The position numbers and the translations under genes were made by a program. A stretch of DNA of 64,000 bases from contig NC_051088.1 of the NCBI RefSeq assembly GCF_901709675.1, positions 17,846,693-17,910,692 on the forward strand. The letters are read 5' to 3'. Under the pieces are notes generated by a model. It worked only from the letters and a program-made list of their open reading frames with translations. It did not search any database and was not told the DNA's origin. Positions 50,001 to 64,000 of the stretch are shown piece by piece. Every line of letters starts with the position of its first letter. Position 1 is the first letter of the stretch. Source of the stretch: Syngnathus acus (lineage: Eukaryota > Chordata > Actinopteri > Syngnathiformes > Syngnathidae).

Positions 50001-53000
50001 AAAATTCAAGTGCCGTATCTGTACTTGCAGAGTACTGGGGCGTGTGTCGGACCGCCTTTGTCTGTCACTGCAAGGGGAAAGCTGGAAAGAGAGGCCTGGG
50101 CCCCGACAGACAGCTGGAAAAAAGACCTTTGTCTTCACTGAGCAGGCTGATGTAAGAAATGTCAACCTTAGCAGCCTCTCACCATCGTCCATGTTATCCA
50201 CAACGTGAGACTATTTCCACTCAGTGGCATATGGCAAAGATCAGTTGCTAGTTTTATAATAAGTATCGCATGTGGGCTCCAGACTTTTTTTACTAGGACA
50301 CAGTTGCCCCTAACTTAAATGTTCAAGTACTCATATTGTAAATCAAATTGCTAATTAAATATTCACAATCCCTCGAACTAATTTGCTGTATTACTGTTAA
50401 TATGCAGCAACTCATTTCTAAAGAGAATTTCATGCTTTTTTTTTCCATCATGATCATTTCCTCAAAAAACTATTTGGACTCATTATGAGGATTTGTCTCA
50501 TCTGGCACACTGCTATTACGTTTATTGTGAAGAAATAAAGCCATCTTAGTCGCTTTCTTTTTGTTTACTGGCAATACGTGAAATCTATAGATTTGTACGA
50601 TAACCCCAAGTGGTCCCCTCTTTGCACACATTAGCCAAGCACAGAAGGACTGGGTGATATGGCCTTAAAATAAAATCCCTCTAAAATCCAATTTGTGATT
50701 TCTTCAACCACCATCAAAGCAGGTCAGCGTTATCTACTTTTTCAATATTTAGTTGATTACTGATAAGTAATAATTCTGCTCACGTTTCTTAGGTGGAGTT
50801 TTTCACTCCCATGTCTCAACATTTGCTGTTGCGTGTCTATTTTACAGGCTGAAATAATTTTGTCGTGCGGCTCGCTTTGTTTTCAACAACCTCTAAATGT
50901 ACTCGACAGAAGATTGTTGCTCGTTGTCTCGTCAAAACCGAACAGTTACCAACTGATTTTCAAAACACTGCCTCTTTAGTAAACAAGCTCATCTCGGTTC
51001 GTCGCCATGTCATCAGTGCTTACAGTGGCTCGTAACCATCGCTGTCGCTTAGCTCCAGGTCCATCGATTGCTTTTCTTTTGGGTAGGTGTCAAATTGCTT
51101 TTTTTGTAAAAATACTCAGGAGTCAAAAGAAAATTTTTCCGCTCCTTCCCCTAACAAGCAGTAGGAATACAATGATGCTTATGTAAGGATATTGTATAAG
51201 CAGGTAAGCACAGAAGGCACAAATTCTAGGCAGATAAAGATTTTGAAAAAAAATAACTGAAAAATAATTGAAGAAACTGCTATAGTTGACATCCGATTTC
51301 AAACTTCGGAACCTATTACTTTTTTGAGTAGTATGTGATAAACTGATGGGACGATGAATCATTTATTTGGTTTCACCGTCATAATAGGCCTCCATGGGAA
51401 GCCGCGTTTACAAAGTGGCCTTCGACAAAATTAAGTTTGACACCCCTGTGCTAAAAAGACATGACGGGAAAACACAAAAGTCTTTTGAGGCAATGAAAAC
51501 ATTTGAAATATCGCTTTCTGAGTTGATTTCCGACTGAGCTCTGCCATTGCTTTTCTTTAGATGACGTCACACTTCCGGGTTTGTCACTTGCCAGATCCCA
51601 CATTGGAAAAATGACTATTTTACAAAATATCATTTATTTATTTTTTATTGTATAATATTAAATAACTTGACTTGTGACCTAACTCGATTCCATTTCACAC
51701 ATGGTCTTTAAAGAATCTCAAAGGGCTTCAAAAGCACAATTTTCCCCCAAATCAAGGCTTCCTTTGGTCCAAACTCTCCGTGCCATCAAGGGAAAAAAAA
51801 CTTTGGGGAAGTTGCTCTTCTCAGGACCTGTCCCAGTTAATAGATGCCGAATCCTCTGCAGCAAAACACTTTGTGCTTGTTGTTGTCAGTACACAAAAGG
51901 GTACGGTGCCACGTTTCACTTTTTTGTTGACGTTTGATGTCTGATGACACACACCATAAACACAAGCCAGGCTCAGATTTACCTCTCAAAAACTGTACCA
52001 TGGAGAGATGATTTGAACTGGGCTCTTTGGTACAAAGGATATTTTTAGCAGCATCTTAATCTTGTACCTATGATCATCCAACAGCCTGACATCAGCACTC
52101 CGTGTATTGGTGTTCCCAAACCTCTGCTCCCCATGAGATGACTATAGATGCAAAAGTTTAATGATCATGATGGCTAAACTCTTGGAAGTTCTCAGTTGAT
52201 CTGTCGGCTCTCTAGTGCATTATACTCCATTATTCATTCTCATCCTCCGTGGTCACGGATATAAAAATGCTTACCCGGGCCAAATAATCAACTTTGACCA
52301 CTTTCTGAAATTCAAATGCCTTAAAATTGAAGGCTCTCAATGGATTTAACCTCCCACTTGCCTATTCAAGTCCCTGCAAAGCAAAACCTCTGTGGGTGCT
52401 AAAATTATATTTATCACCTTGACATTGGAGAAAAGGCCAGCTTTTTCCTCACAGTCTCACATCCTGAATAAATGGGAGCATATCAAATGAGGTGTCATGC
52501 AGATGGCATCCATGTTGCTCTGCCAGCGTGAGACTTGGCTCTGCCACGGAGTCATGCAAAAAATATCGTGCTCTAATTTTAAACTATTTTCAGATACATC
52601 TGGCTTGCTCCCCAGATCACTGTTAATGCTAGCTAACATCCCGCCTCTTTCTCCTCCAGCAAATAGGCCTGTGTGTTGGGAACTTGCAACAATCAATTCA
52701 AGCGCAATGCTCTGAGGGAGGTTTTCTTCACTTGTAGCCCAGGCAGACGGTAGAAAATACAAAATAAAGAGAAAACAACATGCACACAAACAAGATCCAT
52801 CCCTGCAAGATTCACCTGAAACCAGGCTGAGTGTCCACAATAAAACAGTGCCCGAACCAGGCACAGAATAGAAAAAAGGAGAATCGGATAAAAACAGAGA
52901 TCAATACACTCTGACCATCACTCTCAACTTGGCTGGGGGAAATGGCCAGCTGTATTGCATTAGTCCGCAAGATGGTTCCCCTTGAAGTGGTGAAGCGAGA

Positions 53001-53460
53001 ATCCTACTAATGCCTTTGACATTTACGAACAGGGTGGCCACAGAAAACATTTCAAGGTCTCATACCTTAACGTGCACAGACGCTACAATAATATCACTGC
53101 TTTCCAAGAACTATCGCGTCACTGGCAACGATTTGTACTTACTGTATACTGCAAAATCCATGAAGTCACTCTCTATAAGCTGTGAGAATCCTACTGTATT
53201 ATCCTGAATCTATTGCCACTGATCGTACGACAAGAGCAAAGATACGTGCTTGAGGAAATTAAACCGACAATGCTACGTGGCAGAAAATACAGAAAGTTTT
53301 ACATAATGCATACAATTCTAATAATGAATTTATAGTCTGAAGATAACCTAATGTGGTTAATTAATTGTTAGCAATTATTTGCTTGTCATACCCATTGTGA
53401 TACCCAAAAAACTATAGTGAGGAAGAGTTTTTGATGGCATTATAAACATTTGTTTATGAA

Positions 53461-53467
53461 ACTATGA

Positions 53468-53500
<33 letters not shown>

Positions 53501-53540
53501 TATTTTATTGGTCCCCCGGGGGGAAATTCAGGAGCCAACA
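53461..53540 (-). repeat. LINE 3' tail with (CTGT)n
   Basis: On the minus strand: GAATTTCCCCCCGGGGGACC, AATAAAATA, then (TCTG) repeats. This matches the 3' end layout of fish LINEs that terminate in short tandem repeats. The body is missing. Confidence 0.65.
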
Positions 53541-55521
53541 GTTAGATACAGAAACACACAGATAGATTTTGTTTGTTAGTTTCGAAAAGCAGTACATGGG
53601 GGAGCAATACAAGATTCATATCACATTCAAAGGTCAGCAACATCAAAAAGCATGCAACAGCATGTACAGGGTTCCCATCGGATAGTACTCCCACATTGAT
53701 CACATTTTAGACTACCCCCACAGTACTGTAGACTAAATCTGCACAGCAACAAAGTATTTACTACGCTATTGTTTATACACACACAGAGAATTAAATTTTT
53801 AAATTTAACATGGGCAAGCTGAAGAGCTGAGGCTTGTTGCCATTCCTTTTGACCCAGCCGTATAATTTAAAGTTTCAAACATACACCTCAGCACCAACAA
53901 TCAATAGAGTATATCCATGAGAAAATTATTTTTGCCCACTTGAATTCAGCGGCCACAAATTTGACACCATAGTGACTCTGGATGTGTCTATGCATTTAAA
54001 AAGAGGGTTTGCTCTGTTGAATGAGCATATGATGACATACTACTGGCTGACTATCTCCTGACGACACAATATTGATAAGCAAGGAATGTATCGCTACTGT
54101 GACAAGAGTCAACAATATGATGTGTGACAAGTTTTGATGAGCACTGCTACTTTTAATATACAGCGTTAGTGGTCGATTTTAACACTTCAATGTTTACTTC
54201 TGTTATGAGTGATTTTAAGGAGCTTTGGTGCAAAAGTGTGTGAATGAATCATGAGAAATGCTTTTGCATAATTAATGTGTTTATTAAAGATAAGATGCCT
54301 AGGGGACTCTAAAGGGTTTCTTTAAAGCAAATAATTCCCATTTGTGTTTGAATACAAAGTATGTTAAAATGACTGCTGCTTAGCGGCAAAAGGATGAGTC
54401 AACAACGTCTTTCCATGGCTGTTAAAAGTTAAAAGAAATAATTGTTTACTCCTCTGTGCAATGTATTTAAACAAAATCCATAAGAAATGTCTTTGAGAAA
54501 GCACGCTGGGTGAAGCTATGTTTATCAGGATCTAGGGGGAGGGGATCTTTCAAAATAAGTCTTAAATCAGGAGATAGAATCGCTCTCTTACTCTGTGCGG
54601 CTCTAAGACTGTCGACGTATATTACACATTCGCAAACAGCTTCTTCAAGTTTTAATGAGTGATCACACTAGATGTGAATGCGCACAACTAAAATATTTAT
54701 GCATGGTGGACTTCTGATCAGTGCCTGCAAGGTTTTATTACTCCTTTTTTTTTCATGTTTGAGGTTTGTGTGCATTAGTGTGCAGTAGAAGATGTGATCC
54801 CTCCCTATAGGATTACAAAATGGATTGGGATGCGCAGAGGTGGAGGTGGGGAGCAATGCAGAGCAAGCGCTTGTTGCTGTGCCTGCAAAGCAGCTCTTTC
54901 ACTTGATGGACAATGGTGGATTATTCAAACCATCCACCCATTAATGTTCTGGGCCACTTATCCACAGCATCATCAAGGGAGAGCTCAGCAGACTTTGGGC
55001 GAGAGGTGCAGAACACGCAGAACTTGTCACCAGACAATCACCCAATCGCAATGGCGAAAAATGGTCCAGTAAGTTACCCATCCCTAGTGCAGACTTGACT
55101 GCCAAAGCTTCAGCCTAATCACAGCCATCTATCCTTCCATTTTTACACTACAGTATACTATACTTGGCGGGGTCAGAGGGACTGACCATCAATCAATCAA
55201 TCGCAGCAGTGAAGCATAAAGTCGGCAGATACCGATTTAACTCTAAACTCGCATCCCCTTTCCATCACATCGCCATCTGGATGAATCTTTATAATGAAAA
55301 TAATATAAGCAAAGCCATGCATGTCAGTGTTCAGACACCCGATCTGCTATTGTCAAAAAAAAAAAATCCATTAGTGGTGCCTTGAGTTATAAGTTTAATT
55401 CATTCTGTCCCCATGCATGTAACTCACATTACACATATCTCATCTTCCCTCACTGAACATTATGAAAACATTTTTTTTAATGAAAAATATGGATGGATGC
55501 GAAAAATAATTAGCACTCTAT

Positions 55522-55628
55522 AATCCATCCATCCATATTTAACACTGCTTATCCTGTTCAGGGGTGCTGGTGCCTATCCCAGCTGACATCAGGCAAAAGG
55601 CAGACTACACCCTGAACTGGTCGCCAGA
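55522..55628 (-). repeat. tRNA-headed repeat, 3' part
   Basis: ATCCATCCATCCATATTTAA, GCTTATCCTGTTCAGGGGTG, CCTATCCCAGCTGACATC and CCTGAACTGGTCGCCAG. It has the same family end as 24661-24785. Confidence 0.8.
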
Positions 55629-56741
55629 AAAAAAATGAAATACAGCATTATATGTACAATATTACCGATACATGGAAGAAACTTGAACTTAAATTAGTTT
55701 TTTATTGTCACACTTTGCAAATTGAAAAAACATTGTGTCCTTTGCCACCTGCGGGCAGTTTAAGCTAGACCGATATATTACACAGCTAAAATCAGGCCAG
55801 GGGTCCAAGTGCAGCCTGTGTTCAAATTTACATCGGCCCGCAGCCTCTACCGTAAAATTAATCATGCGTGGCCCGTCAGCACTGTTGACCACAGTAGAAA
55901 AGCAAAGCTACCATGAATGTTCTGGGGGGTCGGAGGAAACTAGGATACTCATAAGAAACCCATAATAATATGAATTCTTATTGTTATTATTAATGTTGTT
56001 CTCTATTTGCCAAAGTGCTGTTTACTGTGGCATGGGTTGAGTTGATTTCACTGCCTCCATAAAATAAAACAGTTGTTTCCTCCTAAAGAATGTGTTTCCA
56101 GATTATGAGGGACAATCAATGTGGGCTTGGACTAATTTGATTCCGATGGCGTCGTCAAGAAATGAGACTCTCACCAAAAGGGAAAAAGGACAAATCTAAA
56201 AGCCTGCTGCTTCATACAAGCTACTGGAGTGGTTTGTGCTGGCTGAGCGCCAAGATCACTGACCAACATTACCATTCTCAGAGCTGAGCACGCTCAGTAG
56301 CTGGGATACACACAAGACCCAAAACAAAAAGAGGATGAGAGTGATCAGAACAGCAAGCAGACAGTGTAACCCCAAAAGTCATTCTCTCTTGTCCAAAGAA
56401 AATAAATCAGACATTTTCACACAATTCCTCATGTGCTTTGCAGCTAAACAGCAACACTGATTACATAAAGAAATGAAACAAAAAAAGCCATGCTGACTAT
56501 TGTAATGTGATATTTCTCTACAAGTCTCTTCTCTGTCTACATCTGCAGTAACACTTTGCAACTCATTGGGGAGCTGAGGCACACGTTGCCAAACATCAAT
56601 AATTCATCTTCACAAAAACAAGGAACGTTAAGATAAATCGCATATGCAAAAGAGCATTTTCAGATGAGTGGAAAGGGCATGAGTACGTTTTAAATCGCAC
56701 AAATGGGTATAAGGAAGAAAATTAAAGTGACATAAACGCTA

Positions 56742-57005
<264 letters not shown>

Positions 57006-60000
57006 TCAAGTTTGAGCTTGACATGCTGAGAAAAAATTGACTTAGCTATGCATTGAAATGTTTCCAAGAGGGCACTTTGAGTCTTTCCTGGTTGCCTGGC
57101 AACTGCACCCAGGGTGGTAATAGTGGGTGGACCTATATTAGGCAACATTCTTAAGATAATGGTATCATTCCTTACAGCCATGCTGTATCATTTACTGCAA
57201 TTTAAAGCTTCAGTTTTTTGGAGTCAACGCTAATGTAATGAGCCGATGACGTCAATGCTTTTTTTTTTAAAATTTTTTATTACAGCTGTCCTAACACAAG
57301 CTGGCTCACTCATTGTAAGATATTTAATATAAATTTACATCACACAACTGCAAGGTTGCTACTCGTTCCCGTACTTAATAGTATATCACTTATAAGATGA
57401 AGGAATGTTTTGCAATTACGTATTCTACCAACCCAGCAGTTGTGTTAAGTGGATTGTTTCAAGCGTTGTATTGGATCAAGCTGCCTGTGAGAATATAAAA
57501 GTGTTGCTGATTTGTATGGATGTAATGAGTCCCTAAGTAATTTGGGCGCCTTGATTAAAAAAAAAAAAAATAAATGTGCAAGGTATTTTTCCTGCCTCAA
57601 GTACCCACTTACTCACATGTCCATTACTAAAAAGTCAAGCTAAGCACAGGAACGATTTTTAATGCTATAGGAAAACATTGCCATCACAGCCAGAACGCCA
57701 TCTTCAAAATAAACACTTAATTAACATCATTAACATGATTTAATATATCACTTTTATTCTGAAGTTGTTCTCAGCAGTCTGCTAATTTGACTCATGTTCC
57801 AGACTAATTAAAACTCATCGGTCTCACGGACCAAAATCTATGGAGGAACCTTTTTAGAAGATGTCACAAATTTTGTTCACAAGAAAAATGCAATGTGGAG
57901 TTTAAAGTATAAAATGTTGGTTATCTAAAAATGAAAACCTGTTGGCCAATTTACACATAGCCAAGAAAAAAAATCAGCACAACCAATTATTACATAATGG
58001 AAGTTAAGTGAGGAATAAACATCATCTTTAGGAGCACTGACACTTTAAGCTTGTCACCATTAGAAACGGCAAGAATATTGGGTGTGCTTTGCCAAAGTAT
58101 TCCTTGGCCAAGGGTTGCAATACTTCACTCTGACATCTCATCTCTGAATGTAAAAAGAACGTCCCCTCGGCGATCAGTGAAGTATAATAAATTATTACGA
58201 GTTTAAATGCCGAACAGGCAGAAGGCAGTTGATCATCGCGTTTGACAACTTAAGTGTGGGTCTTACACATGTATATCATTTGAACATCAATTAATTGCAT
58301 GTTTTGCTGTTCCCACTGGCACAACCAGAGGACGTGTTGACAAACTGGCCTGTCAATCACATGTTCAATTCATCTTTTGCTCAATCAATCATATGAGTTT
58401 GTCGAGAATATTCCTGATGTACAGTAAGGACTCTGTTCCTGAGGCACATGTGATGATTGTCAAATGTTTGTCAGGAACTGAGGCTGCGCAGTTGCATAAG
58501 CACTCATCGAAAACAAGGCCGTACTTTGTGTCTTCAGCATCACATACAGCATCACATTAAGAAGTCAAAGGACTAATGTAATGGCTAGACTGATTTTCAG
58601 AAGTGAATTTTCATGCATTTGAAAGGCACTCTTTCTCACTTGTCCATAGAAGCCTGACAGCGGGATAGCAATGTCAATGGAAAGCTATAATTTTCAATTT
58701 GAATCCAACAGAATGTCTTCTTCCATGGACAAAGGTCCATTATAAAACATATCAGCAGGATATGCAGACATTTTTGTTTGCTGGCTCAGTAGGATCTCCA
58801 AGGTTAAAAAAAAAAATGTCTTTAAAATTTGACACTCCACCTAACCTATCTAAGCTTCAATTATTCCACTCAATCCCTTCATGTTAAAACAAGAAAATAG
58901 GTCCCCTTAAAGGGGCGCTCGCCATAAATAGCTCACGAGCTAACCACAGCACCTATCGATAATCGCTAAATATTTTTGAGAATCAAATGAGTGTTCAGAT
59001 ACCTTTTTATGTCAATTTAAAACTCAACAGTTATATTGGGGCGATTTCTGTCATCTTTCACAAAAGCAGATTGATTATTGTAGTGTTGAATTTAAATTAA
59101 AACATTTGCTTTTACTTTGTAAAACAATTATCAAAATGTACAATAAGTCTGAAATAAAAAAACGTGGTGACGTCTAAATGTGAAAGACCTTGATGTTGAT
59201 CATTTGAGAATTGCAATTTCTGGAAAAATACAAAAGAAAATCACACTTGGCAACTTTAAACGTTTCACCGCCAACATGCACAACATCACGCTCAGAGTGT
59301 GTTTTGCTTCAATCGTGGTTTTTCCTTTTATTTTTCTAAGGGGATGAGTGACACTTGAACAAAAAAAATTAAGGGTTTTATGATGGCAAAGAATGAATGC
59401 AGCTGTACTTAACTGTATTAAGAGAACTTTTAGTCAAGATGTATTTCTAACAAGGACTTTGGTGTTCACTTCTGAGGCCAAGAAATAACGTTTCCTCTCA
59501 CCTGCTTATGTGAGCATTTTGTGAAAGGATGTGTTAACAGTAGCTGTCCTCCTTAACAACAGCTTTTTAATCACTCATTTATCATGCTCAACCAACTGCT
59601 CATACTGTCAATTCAGCAGTGTGCATGTAAATCGAACAAATGATCTCATTATGCAAACGGCTAGATCAATCAAGTTGTGAGAAATATGCAATATAATACA
59701 AACATTGCAAATGTATTTTTTTTTGTGTGGCTTTTTTGTTTTGTTTTTATTTCTGTACATATTGGCCTGTTGTGGTTTTCAGTTAGGTTTCCCAATGGCT
59801 TAAAATGTCAAATTTGAGATTTAACAATGAAAGCTCGTTTTCCTCCCCGTACTGTGAATCATCGCTGAGTCAAAACACAGCCAAGCGTAGGCGGAAGGAC
59901 TGATGTCCGCTTTCTCCCGCAGAGACGGCATCTGGCCACATTTCTGATTAGAATCAATCAGGAGTTCACATTTGATTAGGATGAAGACCACCTCCAACCG

Positions 60001-61546
60001 ACTAGTTTAAGACTGTTGCAAGTCAAGATGATTGTAAACGGCAACATTTCAAAAATGCTAATGAGAATTTAATGCAGATGCTACGCAATCTGTGTTGATA
60101 TGTAGGGACTCCTGTTTTGAATCAGTGAATATATTTCCTCAACAGGTGAGAGAAGAAACCAGTTTCACAAAGAAGATGAGTTAAGACATTAAATTTAAAA
60201 AAAAAATTAAAAAGGGAGAAACAATAGCATCAATCTTGAGGAACATACTATACATTTTGGAAAACCGCAGATAGCATGTTTTCATATTTTCAGAAGTTGC
60301 TATTGAATTCTGCAGGATATTTCATCACATGCTGACAATTTTTAAATCAAGGCTGCCAGCCAAAGACTTTCATCCATCTCTCTTACGTCTACTAGCAGTG
60401 ACGGCTAAATATGGCGGTGGACGCACAAACCGTGATTTATGAGAGAGGACCGTTGCACATCTGGGATCAAAATGCCCACCTCCCCGAAACCGTGCGGATG
60501 CGCAAACATCAATTTCTCTTCAAGCACGTGTAGTAACTCATCATGCGCTCTCATCAAAGCACTGTATGAAAGCCATCCATTTGTGTTAGTGTGATCAAAA
60601 GCAGCCGGACACTGCAGAAACGTAGGAATGAGGACACAGCAACTAGCTAATGGGATCACTTCAACTTGCAGAGTGTGAGTTATAGCTTTGACCCACAACG
60701 CAAAGCGGGTCAAGCGCACAAAGCTGACAAATTGAGAAGCAGACGATCTCAAGCTCAAGATTACTCAATGTCTTTCAAGCAACGCACCCCGAAAGGTCAC
60801 ATGCATATGTGCAGGGGTTTTTGGTGCGTGTAGGGTGGACTGATTCAAAAAGGGAGCACTGTAGCAACGAGGGTAATTTGCATTTAAAAGGACTCACCTT
60901 TTTGAAATGAGAAACATTTATTTTATGCTTTAGGTAGGAATGCTATAGAGGTTTCAGTATCGTAGAATCTACTATGGCCCAGGTTTAAATTGTGTGAATA
61001 TTTGTCGAGATGTCTGTTCGCTTTGTTCTGGCAATGTAGCCCCATTGATAAAATTCTCATCTTCTCCCTCCTTATCCCCTGGGAATCGACACCTCCACTC
61101 AGCACAAACATTCATGTTATCAGTGCGTTCTTTGAAATTACTGCTTTGACCTCAGGCTAATAAAATTTGGTGCTTTGATTGTGGAAGGACTGATATGTGA
61201 GAATTAAAACTCTTCAGGTGGACTCATAAGTGATGTGATTAGAATCAAACACCTTTGTACGTGTCTGGCAGCTAATGTGCAACAGGTACTAGCACTAATC
61301 CTTTTAAGCCGAATGGGATTGAAAGCAAATTTCCTACATATATTTTTCTCATTACTATGATTATCTCTTGAGATAATTAACTCGCAAGTTATCAACAGAA
61401 CACCTGTTAAAATGAACTAATGGTGATTGAAAAGCCTGTAGAAAGAGAATAAAATACTGGCAAGACTCAATATCAGTTTAGTGTGTATGCAGTCGGGGTC
61501 ATAAATATTGGGACATGGAAACGACTGTCTTTTGTCAATTATTATT

Positions 61547-61870
61547 ATCCATCCACGGGGGTCGCGGGCGCGCTGGAGCCTATCCCAGCCATCATTGGGC
61601 AGTAAGTGGGGGACACCCTGAACTGGTTGCCAGGGCATACAGAGACAACCATCCGCACTCGCACTCACGCCTAGGGGCAATTTGGAGTGCTCAATCGGTC
61701 TACCAATCATGTTTTTGAGATGTGGGAGGAAACCGGAGTGTCCAGAGAAAACCCACGCAGGCACGGGGAGAACATGCATACTCCACACAGGGAGGGCCAG
61801 CGGTGGAATTGAACCCGCACCCTCCGAACTGTGAGACGGACATGCTAGCCAATGCCCCACCGAGCCCCCC
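61547..61870 (-). mobile_element. full-length tRNA-headed repeat inserted in a Tc1-like element
   Basis: The minus strand reads from a tRNA-like head (A-box-like TGGGGCATTGG, B-box GGTTCAATTCC) through CTCCGGTTTCCTCCCACA to an ATCCATCC-type end. It is flanked by AATTATTATT (61537-61546) and AATTGTTATT (61871-61880), a likely target duplication matching at 9 of 10 positions. This is the most complete copy of the family in the window. Confidence 0.82.
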
Positions 61871-61896
61871 AATTGTTATTATTATTATTATTATAA

Positions 61897-62085
61897 TTAG
61901 CAGCTGTCTTCAGTACCTTCTTGTTCTTGAGGTGTTTTAAACGTGTTGTATTTTAAACAAATCAAATCATGCTCAATTTGATTCATGTCATGCGATTGAC
62001 TTGGCCATTGCATAACATTCAACTTCTTTGCCTTCAAAAACTTTTTTGCTTTGGCATAATGCCTGGCGTCACTATCCATCTGCAC
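61897..62085 (-). pseudogene. Tc1-like transposase fragment
   Basis: 62 codons reading DSDARHYAKA, then FLKAKKLNVMQWPSQS, then NQIEHDLICLK. This matches the C-terminal catalytic part of fish Tc1 transposases, where the usual strings are DSDPKH, WPSQSPDLN and NPIEH. The second Asp and the final Glu of the DDE triad are present, but the surrounding P-to-H, L-to-M and P-to-Q changes and the missing N-terminus show it is inactive. Confidence 0.8.
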
Positions 62086-63270
62086 TGTGAAGTGCTGTCG
62101 AATCGGGTCTGAATACTATTAGATAATGTTGCCCTAAACCATTTCAGAGTTCATCCTGCTATTTTTGTCAGCATTGACATCAATTTATAAGAACAAATTG
62201 CCAGCCTTTCATGCTTACCTGGCCATGGAGAACCTGAGCAGTCAATTGCCCCATTACTTTAGGTTGACCTTAAAAAGTGAGAGACAAAGTCTGCATTTAA
62301 GGCATATCTTGTTGGTTTCCCTTCATATCAATTGCAGTGGTGTTTACAGCCAAAAAGATAAGAATTGTGCCATCGGACCTGACTCTAATACCAGAAGTTC
62401 TACATTCATGGTCAGAAAGTGTAATGTCAGAGAGAAGCAAGCTTTTTGACAAAGAAAAACACGATTATGTTATTTTATTTAAAATGTTCTATTACACACC
62501 AGGTAGTTGTTGCACTCTTTGGGTTTTGGAACAAAAAGAATTACCTTTACTTCCTTTTTGCGATTAAGATCCAGAATTATAACCCTATACTCATTGACTT
62601 CACTGGTGACAAATGTTTAAACCTTAGGGGAGGTCTGCGACTCCTTGTTGTTTTTCATTAATGGAATAGGAAATGTTGCAAAAACAAACCTAAATGCTAA
62701 CAGAATATACCAGAATAAACAATCTGCATTGTAAAGTGTTCTGTAATGTTACTGCAGGGCTTTTGTTGTGCACAGGTAGCTTGCATGATGATCATGTTAA
62801 CAGCCCATTAAAAATGTAATAAGGAGAAGCAGACATGACGTGGGGAGTTGGGGAGGAGGGGGCAAACTATTACTGCAAACTAGATAGAACGTGTGGAAGT
62901 GTTCTTCTCCAATGACCGGCACCAAGGTGAAAGGGTGACCGCGGTGCCTGCAGACAGCCCACACGCACGGACACTTCACTTTCCACGACCCAATCACGGG
63001 CATACGAGTGGACGTCAAGACAGAAAGATTAACAATTCCTCCTTTTAGCATCGCAATTACCCACAGCTGATGTCTGGAACCTGTCATCGGCTGTATAGAT
63101 CAAAGTTTGGATTGCTGAGGGTAATCGCCTGCCTTGCTCTTCTATGTATCTGCCCTGACAGGATCGATGGAAGGAAAACACAAAGGTCTCTTATAGGGGA
63201 CACTGTTTCATTGATTTACCAGCGCAAAGGGCTGCAGCTGCCCGGAATAAAAATTTGTTAGTAAAGCCTA

Positions 63271-63302
<32 letters not shown>
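63271..63302. repeat. (GT)n microsatellite
   Basis: About 16 GT units followed by a G-rich stretch. The minus-strand ORF over it is an artefact. Confidence 0.95.
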
Positions 63303-63306
<4 letters not shown>

Positions 63307-64000
63307 TGGGGGGGGCAGAAGATTGAGGTGAGCTGAGAGGCATAGTTTGTAATATGCTTGGTGACATTAAATGACAATTTTAACCTGGGTGTTTGCAGAG
63401 AGGTGATGAAGCGAGGTTGTGTAAAGGTTACGCATTTCAATGAGTATGAATGCTGAGTGAAGTTAATTAGTACGCCTTGGCCTTTCTGTTGCATTTCAAC
63501 ATAAGGGCTCCCGCAAGCACCACAGGCTGTTTGCTCCAAAGGAAGGTGAGACACAAATGCTTGCGTTGTAACTTCTCTACACTGCTAATATGGTGGTGAT
63601 GATTGTACACAGCCCACATGTACATTTGGAGATGCATCTGGCGGCGCCTCTTTTTCGCTCAGATGCCTCATACTGGAAAAAAACAATATTATTTGAAGAG
63701 AAATAGGGAACATATGGGATAACATGAAGTCTTGTTGGAGGTGGTGGTGGTGGGTGGAGGGAGAACGGAAAATCCACTCGCCATCTGAGAGCCGGGAAAT
63801 GTGCAGATATGACAGGACAGGCTGTCTCCATGGGAAAAAAAAAAGAGCACTATAACAATGCAGACACGAAAAACAGTATCTTTCAAAGAGTGTTCTTGCC
63901 AACAATAAGGGCATTGTTGGATTCTGATGATTGCCTGTAGTATTTTCCTCTCCTTTCCTACCTGCACGAAGGGGCCTCAGTATAACCTTTAACCTGTCTT

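Larger units (their letters stand above)
61490..62420 (-). mobile_element. decayed Tc1-like DNA transposon
   Basis: The left end CATAAATATTGGGACAT (about 61500) resembles a Tc1-like terminal repeat. A transposase C-terminal fragment lies at 61897-62085 on the minus strand. The right terminal repeat and the transposase N-terminal region are not visible, so the copy is truncated or internally deleted. It is also split by the insertion at 61547-61870. Confidence 0.75.

Noticed and set aside
60405-60758. 117-codon minus-strand ORF
   Set aside because: No recognisable domain and no splice support in the first intron.
61417-61872. 151-codon minus-strand ORF
   Set aside because: It runs through the tRNA-headed repeat, whose members are noncoding.

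Overview
This window is vertebrate nuclear DNA, almost certainly from a teleost fish. The evidence is one long intron-rich gene with GT-AG introns of 0.6 to over 10 kb, dinucleotide and tetranucleotide microsatellites, and many interspersed repeats of types typical of fish genomes (Tc1-like ends, tRNA-headed repeats with an 'ATCCATCC' end, 'CTATAAGGCGCACC' elements). There are no bacterial-style operons, CRISPR arrays or prophages. I cannot name the species.

The only protein-coding gene I can support is on the minus strand: a group III metabotropic glutamate receptor, best matched to grm7. Nine coding exons run from high to low coordinates: 56744-56960, 46933-47068, 46157-46311, 42962-43099, 37714-37914, 28959-29098, 23003-23938, 12306-12558 and 6641-6690. 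All splice phases agree, and together they give 2226 nt, i.e. 741 residues plus a TGA stop. The 5' exon, which should carry the signal peptide and the start of the glutamate-binding domain (roughly 170 residues, judging from the ~915-residue mammalian protein), is absent and must lie beyond base 64000. The protein reads in order: rest of the Venus-flytrap ligand-binding domain, nine-cysteine domain, seven-helix domain, short tail with the calmodulin/G-beta-gamma-type basic segment, and a C-terminus like the mGluR7a isoform, but ending -LRI where mammals have -LVI.

Layout: 1-1800 is a 236-bp satellite; 1803-2350 is a second, unrelated tandem array whose units carry RNA polymerase III A and B boxes; 2351-6640 is intergenic DNA running into the grm7 3' UTR, with old repeats and a possible orphan plus-strand exon; 6641 to the right edge is grm7. 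The introns hold nearly all the remaining DNA and contain several well-preserved non-autonomous transposons, two cases of one mobile element inserted in another, and a 192-bp compound microsatellite almost touching a splice acceptor.

Nothing here looks like an undescribed multi-gene system. The most unusual items are the trimer-organised satellite with a DR1-type nuclear-receptor motif in each unit, the tandem Pol III-like units, the palindrome-within-inverted-repeat element found twice, the microsatellite abutting the exon at 46157-46311, and the changed receptor C-terminus.
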